DNA of 64,000 nt from Clavaria fumosa (lineage: Eukaryota; Basidiomycota; Agaricomycetes; Agaricales; Clavariaceae), in contig OX637805.1 in assembly GCA_951802425.1 (NCBI GenBank), forward strand, positions 1,054,001-1,118,000, in the 5' to 3' direction. A program made the position numbers and the translations under genes. Shown piece by piece: positions 1 to 11,654 of this stretch (positions are counted from its first letter, which is position 1; every line of letters begins with the position of its first letter). Below the pieces are notes generated by a model. The model saw only the letters and a program-made list of their open reading frames with translations, ran no database searches and was not told the origin of the DNA.

Positions 1-2190
1 CTTTGGAATGATCGTAAAGTGCCCAGACACGACATTGCAAAATAACTGCGAAGCGATTCAGATCCAGGTTTGTACGGACGTCTGCCGACGCACCTTGCGA
101 TAGCAGAGCGAACAACCACCAACACCACGTCGAGAAATTGAACTCGACAATACCTGATGCGACAGTCAAAACAAGTCAGAAACGCCCTGAGGAGGAACAT
201 ACAGCTGTGGGACGATTCAGAGGGTGGAAAGCTTGACATGTCAGATTCAAAAAATATCGTACAGCTGAGGTCGGACTCAGTTAGGCATTCGGGGGGTGGG
301 CTGACACAACGTACATGATTAGAAGACCGTGCACGCATAGTCCCTAGACGTGGGGCGTTGGCTGAACCAAATCAAAAGTGAGGACTTACGTACCTAACAT
401 AGAAGCACTTGACGACGAAATGACGGCGAATGTTTAAGCACATATCGTAAGATCGACGCGAAGGACGTACACAGCAATATATCGCCAGCATATCGGCCCT
501 GGGCAGTCCATTGATCAACGAAACCACACAGTCAGTGCTCATCAACATCCAGCACATACAATCACATATAGCCACGAAAGAAAAGTCCAAGGTTTTTCCT
601 ACACAAACGAATCAGCTTCCAAGACCGAGATTGCAATCGTATGTGCGCACCCATACGTATCTTTTCTGCGAAGATCAAATTTTAATGAGACCATGTCAAG
701 TTGAAAAGAATGAGCGCATACCTCCTGATTTATAGTAAGAGCTATCAACGGCTGCGTCAGTACAACATGGAAATAGGTCGGTCATGAACCCACCGTGGTC
801 ATAAAGGACGACCGTCGTGGCAGCAGCAGACTGGAGGTTTACCGGCAGAAAACCGTCGCCGCAATTGCGCGCCAAGCAGGAGTCGAATCACTTGAGGCGG
901 AACAGACATAGCATAGGTGAGGTGATCGTAGAACAAGATGAGGGAGACAGTGTCCTTGGCGTAAAGCAGCGGAATCAAAGCCTTTAGTCGCAAGCGAGCC
1001 TCGTGAGGACATGCTGGCAGGATACTGCCTGAATGAACGCCAATTTAACATGTTCTCTAGCTCTCATCTCACGCGGTCCTTTATCTCCCGGCGCGGTAGA
1101 CCAGAGGACAGGAATGGAACAGGCACGTAATTCTTCCCACTGTTATATCAAAGGCCGCATCGTGTAACTGTGAGCCGCTTCAAATGCGAAATGCTTTTGA
1201 ATTTGACGAAATGATACGAGAATCAAGGGTCCATATTGTCCGCCTTTTTGGAAGAGCCTGATACTCAGAACGGCATAGGCTAAGATTGTCCTCCATGAAG
1301 TAGGGCGATCTTCCCAAGGTGCACCTACTGTAGGCCAAATTGTTCACACCAATCGTACTCATGAAGGCACTTGTTGGCGTGATTCAGCTCCCCTCTTGAC
1401 CAATCACTGCGGAGAAGTCATCAGGATGGAGGAAACGGTGATAACACCGTCACCCTTCAAGTTGCAAACGCCGGACCAGAATTTGTCTAGGAAAGCAATT
1501 TAACAACATTCAGTAGGACTTCGCTACATGCATAATCCGCTCAATTCTCTTTCTCCGAACCTAAATTTTGCTGCAATGGCTGCTGTAACAATCGGAGCCT
1601 TTGCATAAAATAACTGTTGCAGATATGTGCCATGAGTTATGACAATGTGTCTCAATTTGCAATACTCTGTCCGAACCACACGACTGCCCGACTGACACTT
1701 TGTTCAAAATTACTGCACACAGAATTGCTGCTGGATGCACTCAGGTTGAGGGAACTTGAAGGGTTTGCTACCGCCAGCCTGAATGTGAGCGTTGGTGTTC
1801 GCTCAAATTTCGCCGTTTGAGATGTCCTTGCTAGATCGGTCGAAACTTTACTGTCATGGTGGTTGACAACGCGCCCACCATGACAGTGTATCACGACTGC
1901 ACACTCGCCTTGATACATGCGTCTTTGTGGACGACATCGTCCTCGTCGACCCTCAAAAGATCCTCAGATCTCAGACTCCACATTTCTCTTGAGACTTATC
2001 GTAAGCCTTAGCACGAACGTTCCAATGCGACACGCGCTCATTCCCTGAAATTCCTCACTGATAGACATCATCAATGTTGCGTGACCTCATTCACCCTGGT
2101 TGCAATGATCTCCCATCGACATCGGCTGCATCGTGAGAATGCACATCAACTTTCTCGTACTGTACAGTCGCTCCCGCAAATGCGCCGTTG
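1..2190. other. No gene recognised
   Basis: No reading frame in this 2.2-kb stretch shows a family motif, a signal peptide or a convincing exon chain on either strand; the open frames are short and do not join across splice sites. The last part is presumably the promoter region of the chitin deacetylase gene. A short run near 1920-1960 reads like a polymerase 'VDDIVLV' motif on the + strand but has no supporting flanks. Confidence 0.5.
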
Positions 2191-2199
2191 GTATTTATA
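2191..2199 (+). promoter_or_regulatory. TATA-like element of the chitin deacetylase gene
   Basis: The sequence GTATTTATA lies about 50 nt upstream of the chosen ATG at 2249, followed by a pyrimidine-rich leader (CTCCGCTCTCGCTCCTCC) typical of fungal promoters. The position fits a core promoter; there is no experimental support. Confidence 0.45.
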
Positions 2200-2248
2200 C
2201 TTCTGCCCCTGGCACTGTAGTTTCTCCGCTCTCGCTCCTCCAACCACG

Positions 2249-3379
2249 ATGATCCTCCCTGTTGCCGTCTATCTTAGTCTGCTGGTTACTTTGACCGCTG
2301 TCAGCGCTGCTCCCGTCGACGAGCAGACAGTCTTGAGGGCTCCTGGTCCTGTGGACGTCATCACTCATTGCAATGTATCAAGAACAGCGGCTTTGACATT
2401 TGACGACGGCCCATATCTCTACACATTCGTGCGTCGGTTCATCGCACCATCTGCGTGGAAGTGCTTACCATCGTGCCAGGATGTTGTGAACGAATTGAAC
2501 AAGGCCGGAGTGAAAGGCACATTTTTCTTTAATGGAAACAACTGTATGTTCTTGCGACTGCGAGATGCTATCGTTAATTGATAAACCTCGCAAGATGGCT
2601 GTATCTACAGCGGCAACACCCCAGACAAGGTTAGATATGTAGTCAACAATGGTCATCAGGTACAACAGCTCCGTCAAACACCTTCATTTATCATTCTAAT
2701 ACCATAATTACACAGGCTGCTTCCCATACCTGGGCGCATAAAAATTTGACGACATTGAATTGGGATTCGCTCCACGACGAGTTGTGAGCATGCATTCCTT
2801 CCCTCATCAGTATCTTCATTCTCTAACGGACGTAATCTGTTTCCCAGCTGGCGCGTCGAGCAAGCCCTGATGCGTATCGCCGGCGTGCGGCCTGCGTTCA
2901 TGCGTCCCCCTTATGGTAGTTACAATGATCTCGTGCGCCAGGTCGCCGCTGTTCGCGGCCAAAGTGTCGTCAGTTGGGACCTTGACGCGGGTGATGCGGT
3001 TGGCAAGACGCCCTGGCAGAGTCAAGCAATCTATGACGATGCAATACGGCGACACCCCCCGACGATATTGGCCCTGAACCATGAGACATACGGTGCGTAT
3101 TTCCTTTTTCTCGCAAATTGAGTCGTTTTTTTCTCAATATTTTCGCCTGTTCTCTTTTCTCTTTCCTTTCTTGGGGCGGACACAGAAACAACTGCCCACA
3201 CGCTTCTGCCGTATGCGATCCGAGTCCTCAAAGATGCAGGCTACAGGCTCGTCACGGTCGCAGAATGCCTCGACCTGCCACCGTACCAGTCTGTGGGTAA
3301 CCCCGAAAAGGTACTGATTTTGCACCCACCCTGTCTTTCATATTTGACAAACATGGAATAGGGATCCTGGACGTGCTGA
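2249..3379 (+). CDS. Secreted chitin deacetylase (polysaccharide deacetylase, NodB/CE4)
   Basis: The product would remove N-acetyl groups from chitin at the cell wall. Seven exons join in frame: 2249-2428, 2480-2543, 2595-2659, 2716-2783, 2848-3092, 3186-3310 and 3362-3379, giving 254 residues. Residues 1-20 form a signal peptide ending near VSAAP. All CE4 motifs are visible: TFDDGP (metal Asp), SHTWAH (the H-x3-H metal pair), RPPYG, a VSWDLDAGD segment and the LNHET histidine motif. The tail PYQSVG...SWTC is characteristic of basidiomycete family members. The first intron is 51 nt and has no stop, so reading through it would insert 17 residues in the conserved core; splicing restores the family spacing. 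The start was chosen because it opens the signal peptide directly. No GPI-anchor signal is seen, so it is probably soluble and secreted. Confidence 0.93.
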
Positions 3380-3619
3380 AAATATGTATTATTTTTCTTG
3401 TTGTTTCCTTTCGGGTCGCTTCAGCTTTGGCATTGGGTTCCTGGTTTTTTGGCGGGTTCACTCGCATATACACGCCCATTCCAGTACTCCTCTTGTAGTC
3501 TTTTGTCAGTGAGTATGGCGCCGCTCGAAACTTGTCGCTGTACCAGTTATACGAAAAATTTCCGAGTTGGTGCCGCAGCACAGCCACTGATCCGGCTTGT
3601 CGCCACTCCTTTGCCTCGA

Positions 3620-5422
3620 ATGACCACGCAACAGCAGGGCAAGCCCGGGCCAGCGCCTTCCGTGCAGCTCGCGTTCGGGGACTATGAGCCCGCTAACGAG
3701 GACCGCGAGGTCGCCGACCCCCAGCGGCATCACCAAGTCCCCTCGTCCCCCAGTCCCCGTTCGCCGTACATGACCCTACCGTCCGCCGTCAATCTCACTG
3801 TCAACGATGCTGCCGTTCCGGTAGCTGTAGCAGAAGGAATACCAGGGACACCAGCAGCGACGGCCTCCCCGGCTTCTGCATCTGCTTCGAACCTAAGCAC
3901 GTCGCCCACTAGTGCGCGTCAGCCGACGCTAAGGAAGCCCTCTAGTCTGCGGAACGTCTGGGAGCCCGCCTTGCCAGGCGAGCACGCCCCAGGCAGCAGC
4001 GCAGGAGTAGGGGTTAGAGGCGGCAACGGAGGGAATGGCGATGCCCCGCCGCTCTCCGCGAAGCGCAACCCCTCGCCAACATCAAGCGTAGCCCCCGCGT
4101 CAAGCACCAAAGAAAAGGACGCCTCGAGCAGCACGGCTGGGACAACCGCGACGCGCGCGCACCGCGCCAACGGCGGCCTAGGCGGTGGCGCGAACAGCGC
4201 GGGGGGCCCCCCACCGCAGCGCATCCGCACGAACCCGCGTCTCCCTCACGACGCGCACGCGCTCCCGGCGCCGTCGACGCTCATGTACTGGAGCCGCGCC
4301 CCCGTGTACGGCGCGCTGCCTGTGCGCAGCATGCGCTCGCATAGCGTCACGCTGGTCGACCACGTCGCGTGGCTGTTCGGCGGGTGCGACGAGAAGGGCA
4401 CGTGGAGGGACATTTACTGCTTTGATACTGGTGTGTTTTTCTGATTCTTGTTGTATCTTCCGGGGTCTCTAATTTCACAATTTTGGCTTCCCGGGCTCAG
4501 AGACGATGCAATGGAGTCACCCAGACACGGCGGGCGAACGGCCCCTCCCCTGCCGAGCGCATACCGCGACACTCGTGGACCGCAAGATCGTCTTCTTCGG
4601 CGGGGGCCAAGGGCCGATATACTACAACAGCGTGCTGGTGCTCGACACAGTGACACGGCGCTGGCAGCAGCCGACGCCGCACGGTCCGGTCCCCGCGCCG
4701 CGGCGCGCGCACACCGCGGTGTACTACCGCAACAAGCTGTGGATATTTGGCGGTGGTAACGGCATGCAAGCGCTTAATGACGTGTGGACGCTCGATGTTG
4801 GCGTGCCCGTGGACCGTATGCGCTGGGAGGAGATGGAGACGCGCGGGCGGAAGCCTGCTGCGCGGGGGTACCATACGGCGAACCTCATTGGGAATATCAT
4901 GGTCGTCGTTGGCGGGGCGGATGCTAAGGAGTGCTTCTCAGACGTTTGGTACCTCAACCTAGGTAGGGATGCCGTTTCTTTTCCGTAATGCCGAAGAAGA
5001 CTGAGGCAGTCATCATCAGACACGTTGACGTGGATCCAAGTCAAGCTGGACGTCGCATACAGACGGCTGTCGCACACGGCGACGCAGGTCGGCTCGTATC
5101 TGTTTATCATCGGCGGCCACGATGGGAAGGAGTACCTCTCCGACGTACTTATGTTCAATTTGGGTGCGTCACAAGCTTGTTGCTTTTGGTTTTTTGTAAC
5201 GATCGCCCCGCATGGATTTTAGTATCCCTGCAGTACGAGCCGCGGACTGTCGCGGGGAAGGCGCCCTCGCCGCGCGGCTACCACTGTGCGATCCTTGCAG
5301 ACAGTCGGGTGTTCGTCTTTGGCGGGTTCAACGGGCAGGAAGTGTACGACGATGTGCACATACTTGATCTTGCGGGCGCTGCATATTTGCCGCAAGTCAC
5401 GAGCTTCAGGATCGACGTGTGA
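3620..5422 (+). CDS. Kelch-repeat protein
   Basis: Four exons (3620-4430, 4501-4962, 5020-5163, 5223-5422) join in frame to 538 residues. The first 230 or so residues are low complexity, rich in Pro, Ser, Ala, Gly and Thr. They are followed by about six kelch blades, each with an R-x-x-H-S/T motif, a GG doublet (LFGGCD, FFGGGQ, IFGGGN, VVGGAD, IIGGHD, VFGGFN) and a D-V/I-W/Y element. Kelch propellers are protein-interaction platforms; fungal proteins of this build (Tea1/Ral2-like) act in polarity and signalling, but nothing here fixes the partner. The start is the first ATG of the frame giving MTTQQQ; an in-frame ATG upstream at 3398 would add 74 atypical residues. The stop lies about 300 nt from the stop of the convergent DUF2855 gene. 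Confidence 0.9.
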
Positions 5423-5721
5423 GCGCGTGTTGTCTGCCCGTCGAAGAGGGATCGTTTCCCGAGTTGAATCTGTGGTATTTATATAAAGGCGAAGGGTGAT
5501 CGATCTATCGACTTGTTTCGCACTGGCTCTAGAGAGCACGGTGGGCACTGGCTTCGGTGTAACAATTAATATCATGTCCACATTCATAAACTTTCCTCCT
5601 AATAGCACGCATCTCATCATAACATAATGGAATTTGTTGGCTTCTGATCTATCAAGATGTTGCAGAATTTAATATCTCATCAACGGGTAGAAGAGCCGCT
5701 GTCCCCAAGTCGCATAAAGAG

Positions 5722-7226
5722 CTACAGACGAGACGCCTCCGCGGCGGTCAACATCATTGTCAAAAACGTATTCTCCGTCCACAGACTCCAGACATACCCC
5801 CGGTCCGGGCCCAGCCGGCCCTGCGCAACGTGCGCGTACGCCGCCTTCACGCCGTCGCCCCCATACACACGCTCGATCCGGACCCAATCCCGACACTCGC
5901 TCATCAGCTGCGCCCACGCCGCGTTCTGCGCTGCGGCCATGTCCGCGGGCGACATCTGGCGTCTGCGCACGGCCAGCCATTCGACCATGAAGAACGGCTC
6001 TAGTGCTTTTGCCAACGGCTGCGGCCGTGGCTGTGCAGAATTGGCACCAGCACCAGCAGGAGCAGTTGTGTACACGCTGCCCGCGGTCCAGTCTGCGGAG
6101 AGCGGCGCGCCGGGCGCCCTCGTCGCAGGGCTCAACGTGGTCATCCCAAGAGCGATGGCGGCAACCAGACGCCCAGAAGACGCACTGCCGGGGCTGGCGT
6201 CGAAGCACTCAAAGATGCGGTCATTGAGGAATCCGTCCCCCGCGACGTCGACGTATATCCACTTCTCCGCAGCGGGTGCGGCGTCCAGGGCGGCGAGTGC
6301 AGACCCAAAGTCCGCATCGTAGCCGAGGACAACGTCGTACAGCCCAGGGAGGCCGCGCGTGAACGCGACGTTGCGCGGCGAGGTGAGACCCACAACCTGC
6401 ATGCCCGGGACGGCGCGCTTCCGGATCCTGTAAGCGAGACACAGGGCGGTCTTCGAGGACGCGGATGAGACGAGCACGCGCGTCGCGCCGCCGCGGTAGG
6501 ACGAGGCATACAGCCAGTCCTCGCACCAGTACGACGTCCAGAAGAGCGGGCGGTAGAGCATCGTGAGATCCTCCACATCGGGCGAGGGGTCGTACTGCGC
6601 ATCTGCGAGGCAGCGGATGATCTGGTTGTACGGGCGACGATCTGGAGAAGGGGGGGGGTTTCGTGGGCTCGCTGTTATGGTCTTGATGGGTCAGAGCTTA
6701 CCGGCTGGGAGGTGGGGACGAGGAATGTAAAATGCGTGCCGATGGACGTCTGACGGCGACACGGGAACCATTAAGTACCTCGTCGGGGCCAGATAGCCGT
6801 AGATACGTTCCCCAAGCCGAATTTTAGCGTGAGTCGAGGCGACGATGGTGCCGAATCCCCAGACAGGGACAACACCATGGGTCTCCGGCGATACGCTGAT
6901 CCCAGCAGCGCTTGCCCCAGTCGGAGTCGCATGGAAGTCAAAGTAGCTGGACAAAGCAGTTGAGATGAGTTGCCACCGAAATGAGAAAAATGATGTGAGT
7001 GTTTGATGAACACTCGCCGAAAGTGCGGTTCCTCGCCCAGGGTTTGGTACGTGATGTTGTTGGCTGAGAAGCCAAAGCGGTCCACTGCAATCAGGACATG
7101 GTTGGGCGGGAGGAGAGTCGGTTGCTCTGTGTAGATGATGACTGGCTCGTTTGCCCCGTGAGAATGAGAGGGCCGAGGAACGCAGAGTGTCAGGTTCGCA
7201 ACGCTGTTCCCCTTGTCCATCATCAT
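5722..7226 (-). CDS. DUF2855 family protein
   Basis: Three exons (7226-7018, 6946-6702, 6641-5722 on the minus strand) join in frame to 457 residues. The order of segments matches the DUF2855 family: an N-terminal part with LLPPNHVLIAVDRFGFSANN, a middle part with VWGFGTIVAS and GERIYGYLAP, and a C-terminal part with VLVSSASSKTA and a nucleotide-fold-like VVGLTS. Members resemble quinone oxidoreductases (MDR fold) but have no established reaction. Intron 1 has a GC donor (CG|GCGAGT) because the only nearby GT donor gives an immediate stop; the GC choice restores HFRYFDFHATP. The C-terminal region between about residues 320 and 370 is Ala/Pro rich. It is convergent with the kelch gene and tandem with the membrane-protein gene to its right. 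Confidence 0.88.
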
Positions 7227-7782
7227 CGCGGAGGGTAGTTGCCTACTATCACATGTCGCTCATCAGCCCGAATGCAATGCCGGTGTCAACTGGGGCTAGT
7301 GCTGGGGTACTATGGAGGCGATGGAGAATGCAACACGTATACCATTTACACTTTATTGATGCATAGCGTCCATACATGCGAACCGTTACCAGTAAGACGT
7401 AAAGGGTGGGACAAACGAAAAGCCTTAAACCATCCCATCAGGGAAGAGACGATGTGGAGAGCCTGACGAGGCTTGGAGCCTCGTAGTTGACTCCACGGAT
7501 GATCAGAGCCGATACCTTCACCAAGGGCGAGTGTTCAAGTGTCGCAAACACTTTTAACATGCATCCTGCAACTGCGGCAATAGCCCCCAAACAGTCTGCT
7601 GGGAAGAACGCATCGCCTGGGGTAGGCCTAGACTGCCAGGCCCGTGTCTGGCGGGGGTGGCGTCACATCGCGCGGCGCCAGTGTGACAGCGGGTGGCGCT
7701 GACGGAGATGATGCGGAAGAGAGTTGCGCTGGCGGAAGTGGTGTCAAGGAGGGTGGCGACTAGAAACAGACGGGATTTAGCA
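7227..7782. other. Spacer between two minus-strand genes
   Basis: This should hold the promoter of the DUF2855 gene and the 3' end of the neighbouring membrane-protein gene. The part at about 7650-7760 repeats a GGTGGCG-like motif several times. No coding region is recognised. Confidence 0.5.
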
Positions 7783-8859
7783 TCAAAGACGGGAGCGTAA
7801 GCCTCGCAACACTGCTCTCACGTTGACTTCTTTCTCGGTTCCGTTCGTGCCAGACTCCGTCGGCCCGCTGCCCTCGCCCTCGTGCTTGGTTTGCGTGTCC
7901 AACTGGTTCATGGCGAACGCAATAGTGGTTTGCGGCACGAGAGTTTCCCCCTCCATCGATCTGGCGAGACGGAGCATCTTGTTTCGGCGGTGGATGAATG
8001 TGATACTCATGACGATGAACGTAATCGAAACGATGCCGCCAAGGACAATTGCTGCGATCTTGCTCGGGGCCGCCCCGTTGTCTGTATTCGAGGGCTGGTC
8101 GGTGGCCCTTGGTGCAATATTCGAAAGTAGAGGTAAACGGTAAGATGGCCTCGCGTATCTCCATGGGTCATCGGGGGCGACAAATCTGCGGACTCGGTAA
8201 GTCGCCACCGTGACGAGTGATAGACAAAGAGACACGCACGCAAAACCCCTTATCGGCAACCACCGATTGGATATAGGCGATTCCGTGATGTCTAGAGCGC
8301 CCGGGATGATCATGGTGATTGTCACGGTGTGCGTTCTGGCCGGAAGTGCGGGGGACGTCCACGACAGTGATTCCCGGCAGGTTTCCGGAAGCAGTTTCCC
8401 AGGGCTGAAGGTGTCAACTTGATCGACAATGACCCCGTCGATTGTTACCGACGCCAGGGTACCACATGCATGCGAGAGAAAATCGACGGTGAGACTTGTG
8501 CCTGAAATTGAAAATTGAATTGTTTTTTTCACACCATGAGCGGTGAACGCGCGGGGAAATGGGTGTGGGCCATTCAAAACTCACCTAGGAATATCAAGGT
8601 CACGCTCTGATCTGTTGTGTTGAGCCAACGCAGTCGACCGCAGTCGGAAGAGGCGTAATCGAATGAAGACCAGCTGGAAGACGTGGGCCCACGCAGAGTC
8701 AGACGGGTAATACAGACCGACTGAGTAGTGGTCTCACAGGGATGGTGGGTTGGTGATCAGTCTGGAGTCATCGACGTCAACGAGAACGATATCCCCAGCC
8801 ACACAGAAACCGACGAGGAAAAGAAGGAGGGAAAAAGTGTAGCGAGATAGAGGGAGCAT
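7783..8859 (-). CDS. Putative secreted/single-pass membrane protein of unknown function
   Basis: The predicted start at 8859 opens a clear signal peptide (MLPLSRYTFSLLLFLVGFCVAG) followed by DIVLVDVDDSR, a beginning seen in Agaricomycete single-pass proteins with an extracellular beta-rich domain. Later pieces are a Ser/Thr/Cys-containing ectodomain (8760-8585), the segment after an intron at 8584-8502 (TSLTVDFLSHACGTLASVTI), a transmembrane helix near 8060-8000 (IAAIVLGGIVSITFIVMSI) and a basic stop-transfer (HRRNK) with a Ser/Thr/Gln/Glu-rich cytoplasmic tail. Between the signal peptide and the ectodomain the frame shifts near 8757-8765, so there is either an unresolved small intron or a real frameshift. 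A second intron around 8250-8190 cannot be placed with certainty. No function can be assigned. Confidence 0.6.
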
Positions 8860-9579
8860 ACGGAGGGGAAAGAAAGAGAGTCGAGAGGAGGAAAGAGAGT
8901 CGAAAACCTCCGTTGAAGTCAGCTCAGGCCATCTCCGATAAACCTAGCTCCATTTGTAGTCGCCAAGGCTGGCCTGATGAACAAATCCGATACCCTTTCT
9001 CTCCGGAATGGTATGCTGAATCAGGGTCGGCATTTTGAAAACCGCCTTTGGCATTGCTGTAAGGAAAGTTGTAGGTTCCCGTTAAGGCTTACTCGGAAGA
9101 GATAAAAAGCTAGGAGAACTGGTCCAATCGTCGAAAAAAAAATCTGAAAAAAAACCCTCGGTTCCAAACGCGAACGCCTTTGCCTCTGTCCAAAAATAAT
9201 GATGATAATAATAAATACCTCAATCAGGGTCAGAAAGACCATCATATAATCACGGCCATGGCCCCGGAATATCCCCGCCTCGACCGTTCCGATGTTGCCT
9301 GCATTGGATCAGAATTTGGACAGAGCAAAGGGACACACATTGAGGACACATGGTACAAGACTGATCACATGCGAAGAAATGACCACCCACTCGAAAGCGG
9401 AATTGCCTTATGGAATCCTGTTATCTACGAGCGTTCACTTGGCCATGCTCATGTACCCGTGGGAAAGAAAGATCTCATAATCGAGATGTAGCTGTCACAT
9501 GACTCACAAAGTCACATCATCACGTGGCGTATTTTTCTCCGCACACCATCCCTAGCATAGCAAATAATTAAGAAACTTC
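8860..9579. other. Divergent intergenic region
   Basis: This region separates the start of the minus-strand membrane-protein gene from the plus-strand phosphatase gene and should contain both promoters. It has a purine-rich stretch at 8815-8910 and A-runs at 9133-9160. No gene is recognised. Confidence 0.5.
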
Positions 9580-11230
9580 ATGGATCAAGTCATTCCTGGT
9601 CTCTGGATTGGCAACCTCAGCAGCGCTCACAATGTAGCCGTACTCAAGTCTCATAACATACACTGCATCCTTTCTGTTATGCGCGGAAATCTCAACATAG
9701 ACAAGGTGTCGTTTCACTCCCGGGCTTTTCATCCGCCCCTGTTGCCTGGTCAACTGATTGACCTTTTTTTTCTTCTCTTTTTTTTTCTTCTTTTTCTTGC
9801 GTACAGTCATTTATCAGACACCAGATCATGCTCGATGACACCGAGGACTCCGACGTTCTCGCGCATCTTCCCTCGGCTATTAAATTTATTCACAATGGGC
9901 GGTGCAAAGGGCGGGGCGTCCTGGTGCACTGTTTCGCCGGAATTAGTGCGTTATTGACGCGATATGCATCTCCTCGGTAACCGGAGTGATCGTGCGCTCT
10001 AGGCCGCAGCGCGACTATCGTTGCCGCCTACCTCATGTACACGCGTGACCTCAACCCAGAAGGTGCGATTGATCTGGTCAGGCAGGCACGACAAGACATC
10101 TCGTGCGTCGTGTTCCATAATCATTATTTGAAGTCTCGGTGCTACATCCATTGCCACATCTCGACAGACCGAATCAGTCTTTCCTTGCGCAACTCTCCGT
10201 CTTTCATCAATCCTCATGCAGAGTATCTTCTTGTGACAAAGCGACAAGGATGTTCTACCTGGAGAGAACCGTTCAGGAAGTTAAACGTGCGTTATTCTCA
10301 CCCCACGTATCAGGGAAGACTTCGCTGATATGGCTGTGCAGATGGAGGTGGTTCTCCTCCAGACGTCCACATGTTTGCGACATGCCCGTCGACCCCGATC
10401 AGCCGCACTGCTTCTAGCCCAAGAACATCACGCCGCTGCATCCGTTGCAAAATGTGTCGGTGCGGTTCCATGCTGTTCTAGCCGTCATCCTTGATTGTGA
10501 TGGTTCTGGCAAAGACGGGAGCTGGCTACCAGAGAACATCTCTTGCATGGTAGCCAACCGGAACCCACACAGTCAGGAACGCTCGGGGAATCATCGCCTG
10601 CCGGCGATGCCGTACAAATTTCGTTTGAGACCATACCAGTGGCCGTTGAGGCGGAAGGCGCGCATTCTGAGGTTGAGGGCTCGCACGCACGGTGCGGAGG
10701 TTCCTCAACTGCCGCAGCCACCATCGTACATCTAGGACATGAGCCTGACGATGGGTCTACGCGCCCTGGTGATCGCGCACAGCAGTCGCCTGCTCCGTCC
10801 AGTCCCACTATCGCCCTGGGCCCAGCTTTGAGCCCCTTGAGTCCGCGCGGGGGTGCCGGTCTGCCCCTCCTCGCTGATCGCGATTGTTCGGGCTACTTCC
10901 TAGAACCTGTAAGCCACCTTCTTGATCAATCGTCCACGCTGCTGCCCAGTCTCTCTTATCGACTATTGCAACAGATGGACTGGATGGAGGGATTTTTGCG
11001 GGAAGGCAAATTGGCTGGGAAGATTACGTGCCCCAACGCGCGGTGCAGCGCCAAGCTAGGAAACTACGACTGGTCTGGCGTGTGCTGCAGTTGCCGTGAG
11101 TGGGTGACACCCGTGAGTCTGGTCCACCATTCCAACAGAGACGGAGCACATGTGTTTCTGATCTGTTCCTGTTGTCTATTTGAAGGCGTTTTGCATCTCA
11201 AGAAGCAAAGTGGATGAGGTACTGGTATGA
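9580..11230 (+). CDS. YVH1/DUSP12-like dual-specificity phosphatase
   Basis: Seven exons (9580-9705, 9807-9945, 10003-10102, 10168-10286, 10342-10459, 10515-11112, 11186-11230) join in frame to 414 residues. The N-terminal DSPc domain starts MDQVIPGLWIGNL and carries the catalytic loop HCFAGISRSAT (H-C-x5-R), split by an intron. The middle has RCIRCKMCRRELATREH, the first part of the YVH1 zinc-binding region. The C-terminus has the family signature MDWMEGFLREGKLAGKITCPN, then CSAKLGNYDWSG, CSCREWVTPAFCISRSKVDE. In yeast this protein helps late 60S ribosome assembly by releasing Mrt4, a role that depends on the zinc domain. Between the two zinc parts lies a long Pro/Ser/Gly-rich insert that looks variable. 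All catalytic and zinc residues I could check are present, so it is probably functional. Confidence 0.92.
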
Positions 11231-11654
11231 TGTTCAGAGCCTATTCTTAGTCCCCGGGCTTGCGATGCCCGATAGGTCGGAGCCCCACAGTGTGTCCGCC
11301 ACTTTTGTTAAGATCTTGCCAGGGTCCACAAACAGTCCTGTCACCACTTGATCCGACAACAGAGATGGGCAGTATTATTTGAGATGGAAGGCTGCAGGCT
11401 ATGTGGCTGTCTGGCGTGGAGCCTCGGAGCCTGTGGGAGGACTAGATTAAGCTGGTTCAAAGAGTAGTGAGCGATAGCAATAGGTTCGCACTTCACGCCC
11501 TGGAGTGAAAATCTCAATTATGAACTATCTGAGGGTGAATATCATCAATGGCTGCTGTTATAATAAGGCCTGACACACCTGACATTTTAGGTAGTGATGT
11601 GCCAGTCACATACCTCAAGTTTGCCTGAGCAGTTGTCAGTCAAGGAGATATGGT
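11231..11654. other. No gene recognised
   Basis: This is the 3' flank of the phosphatase gene. It is AT-richer than its neighbours and has no supported reading frame. Confidence 0.5.

Noticed and set aside
1920..1965. Short 'VFVDDIVLVDP' translation resembling a reverse transcriptase active site
   Set aside because: No flanking RT motifs in any frame; a match of this length can arise by chance.
3398..3619. N-terminal extension of the kelch protein
   Set aside because: The extra 74 residues look like translated 5' leader; the ATG at 3620 begins the typical low-complexity region.
9021..9245. Hydrophobic minus-strand frame (IIIIIIF)
   Set aside because: Low-complexity A/T runs upstream of the phosphatase gene; no start context, no family.
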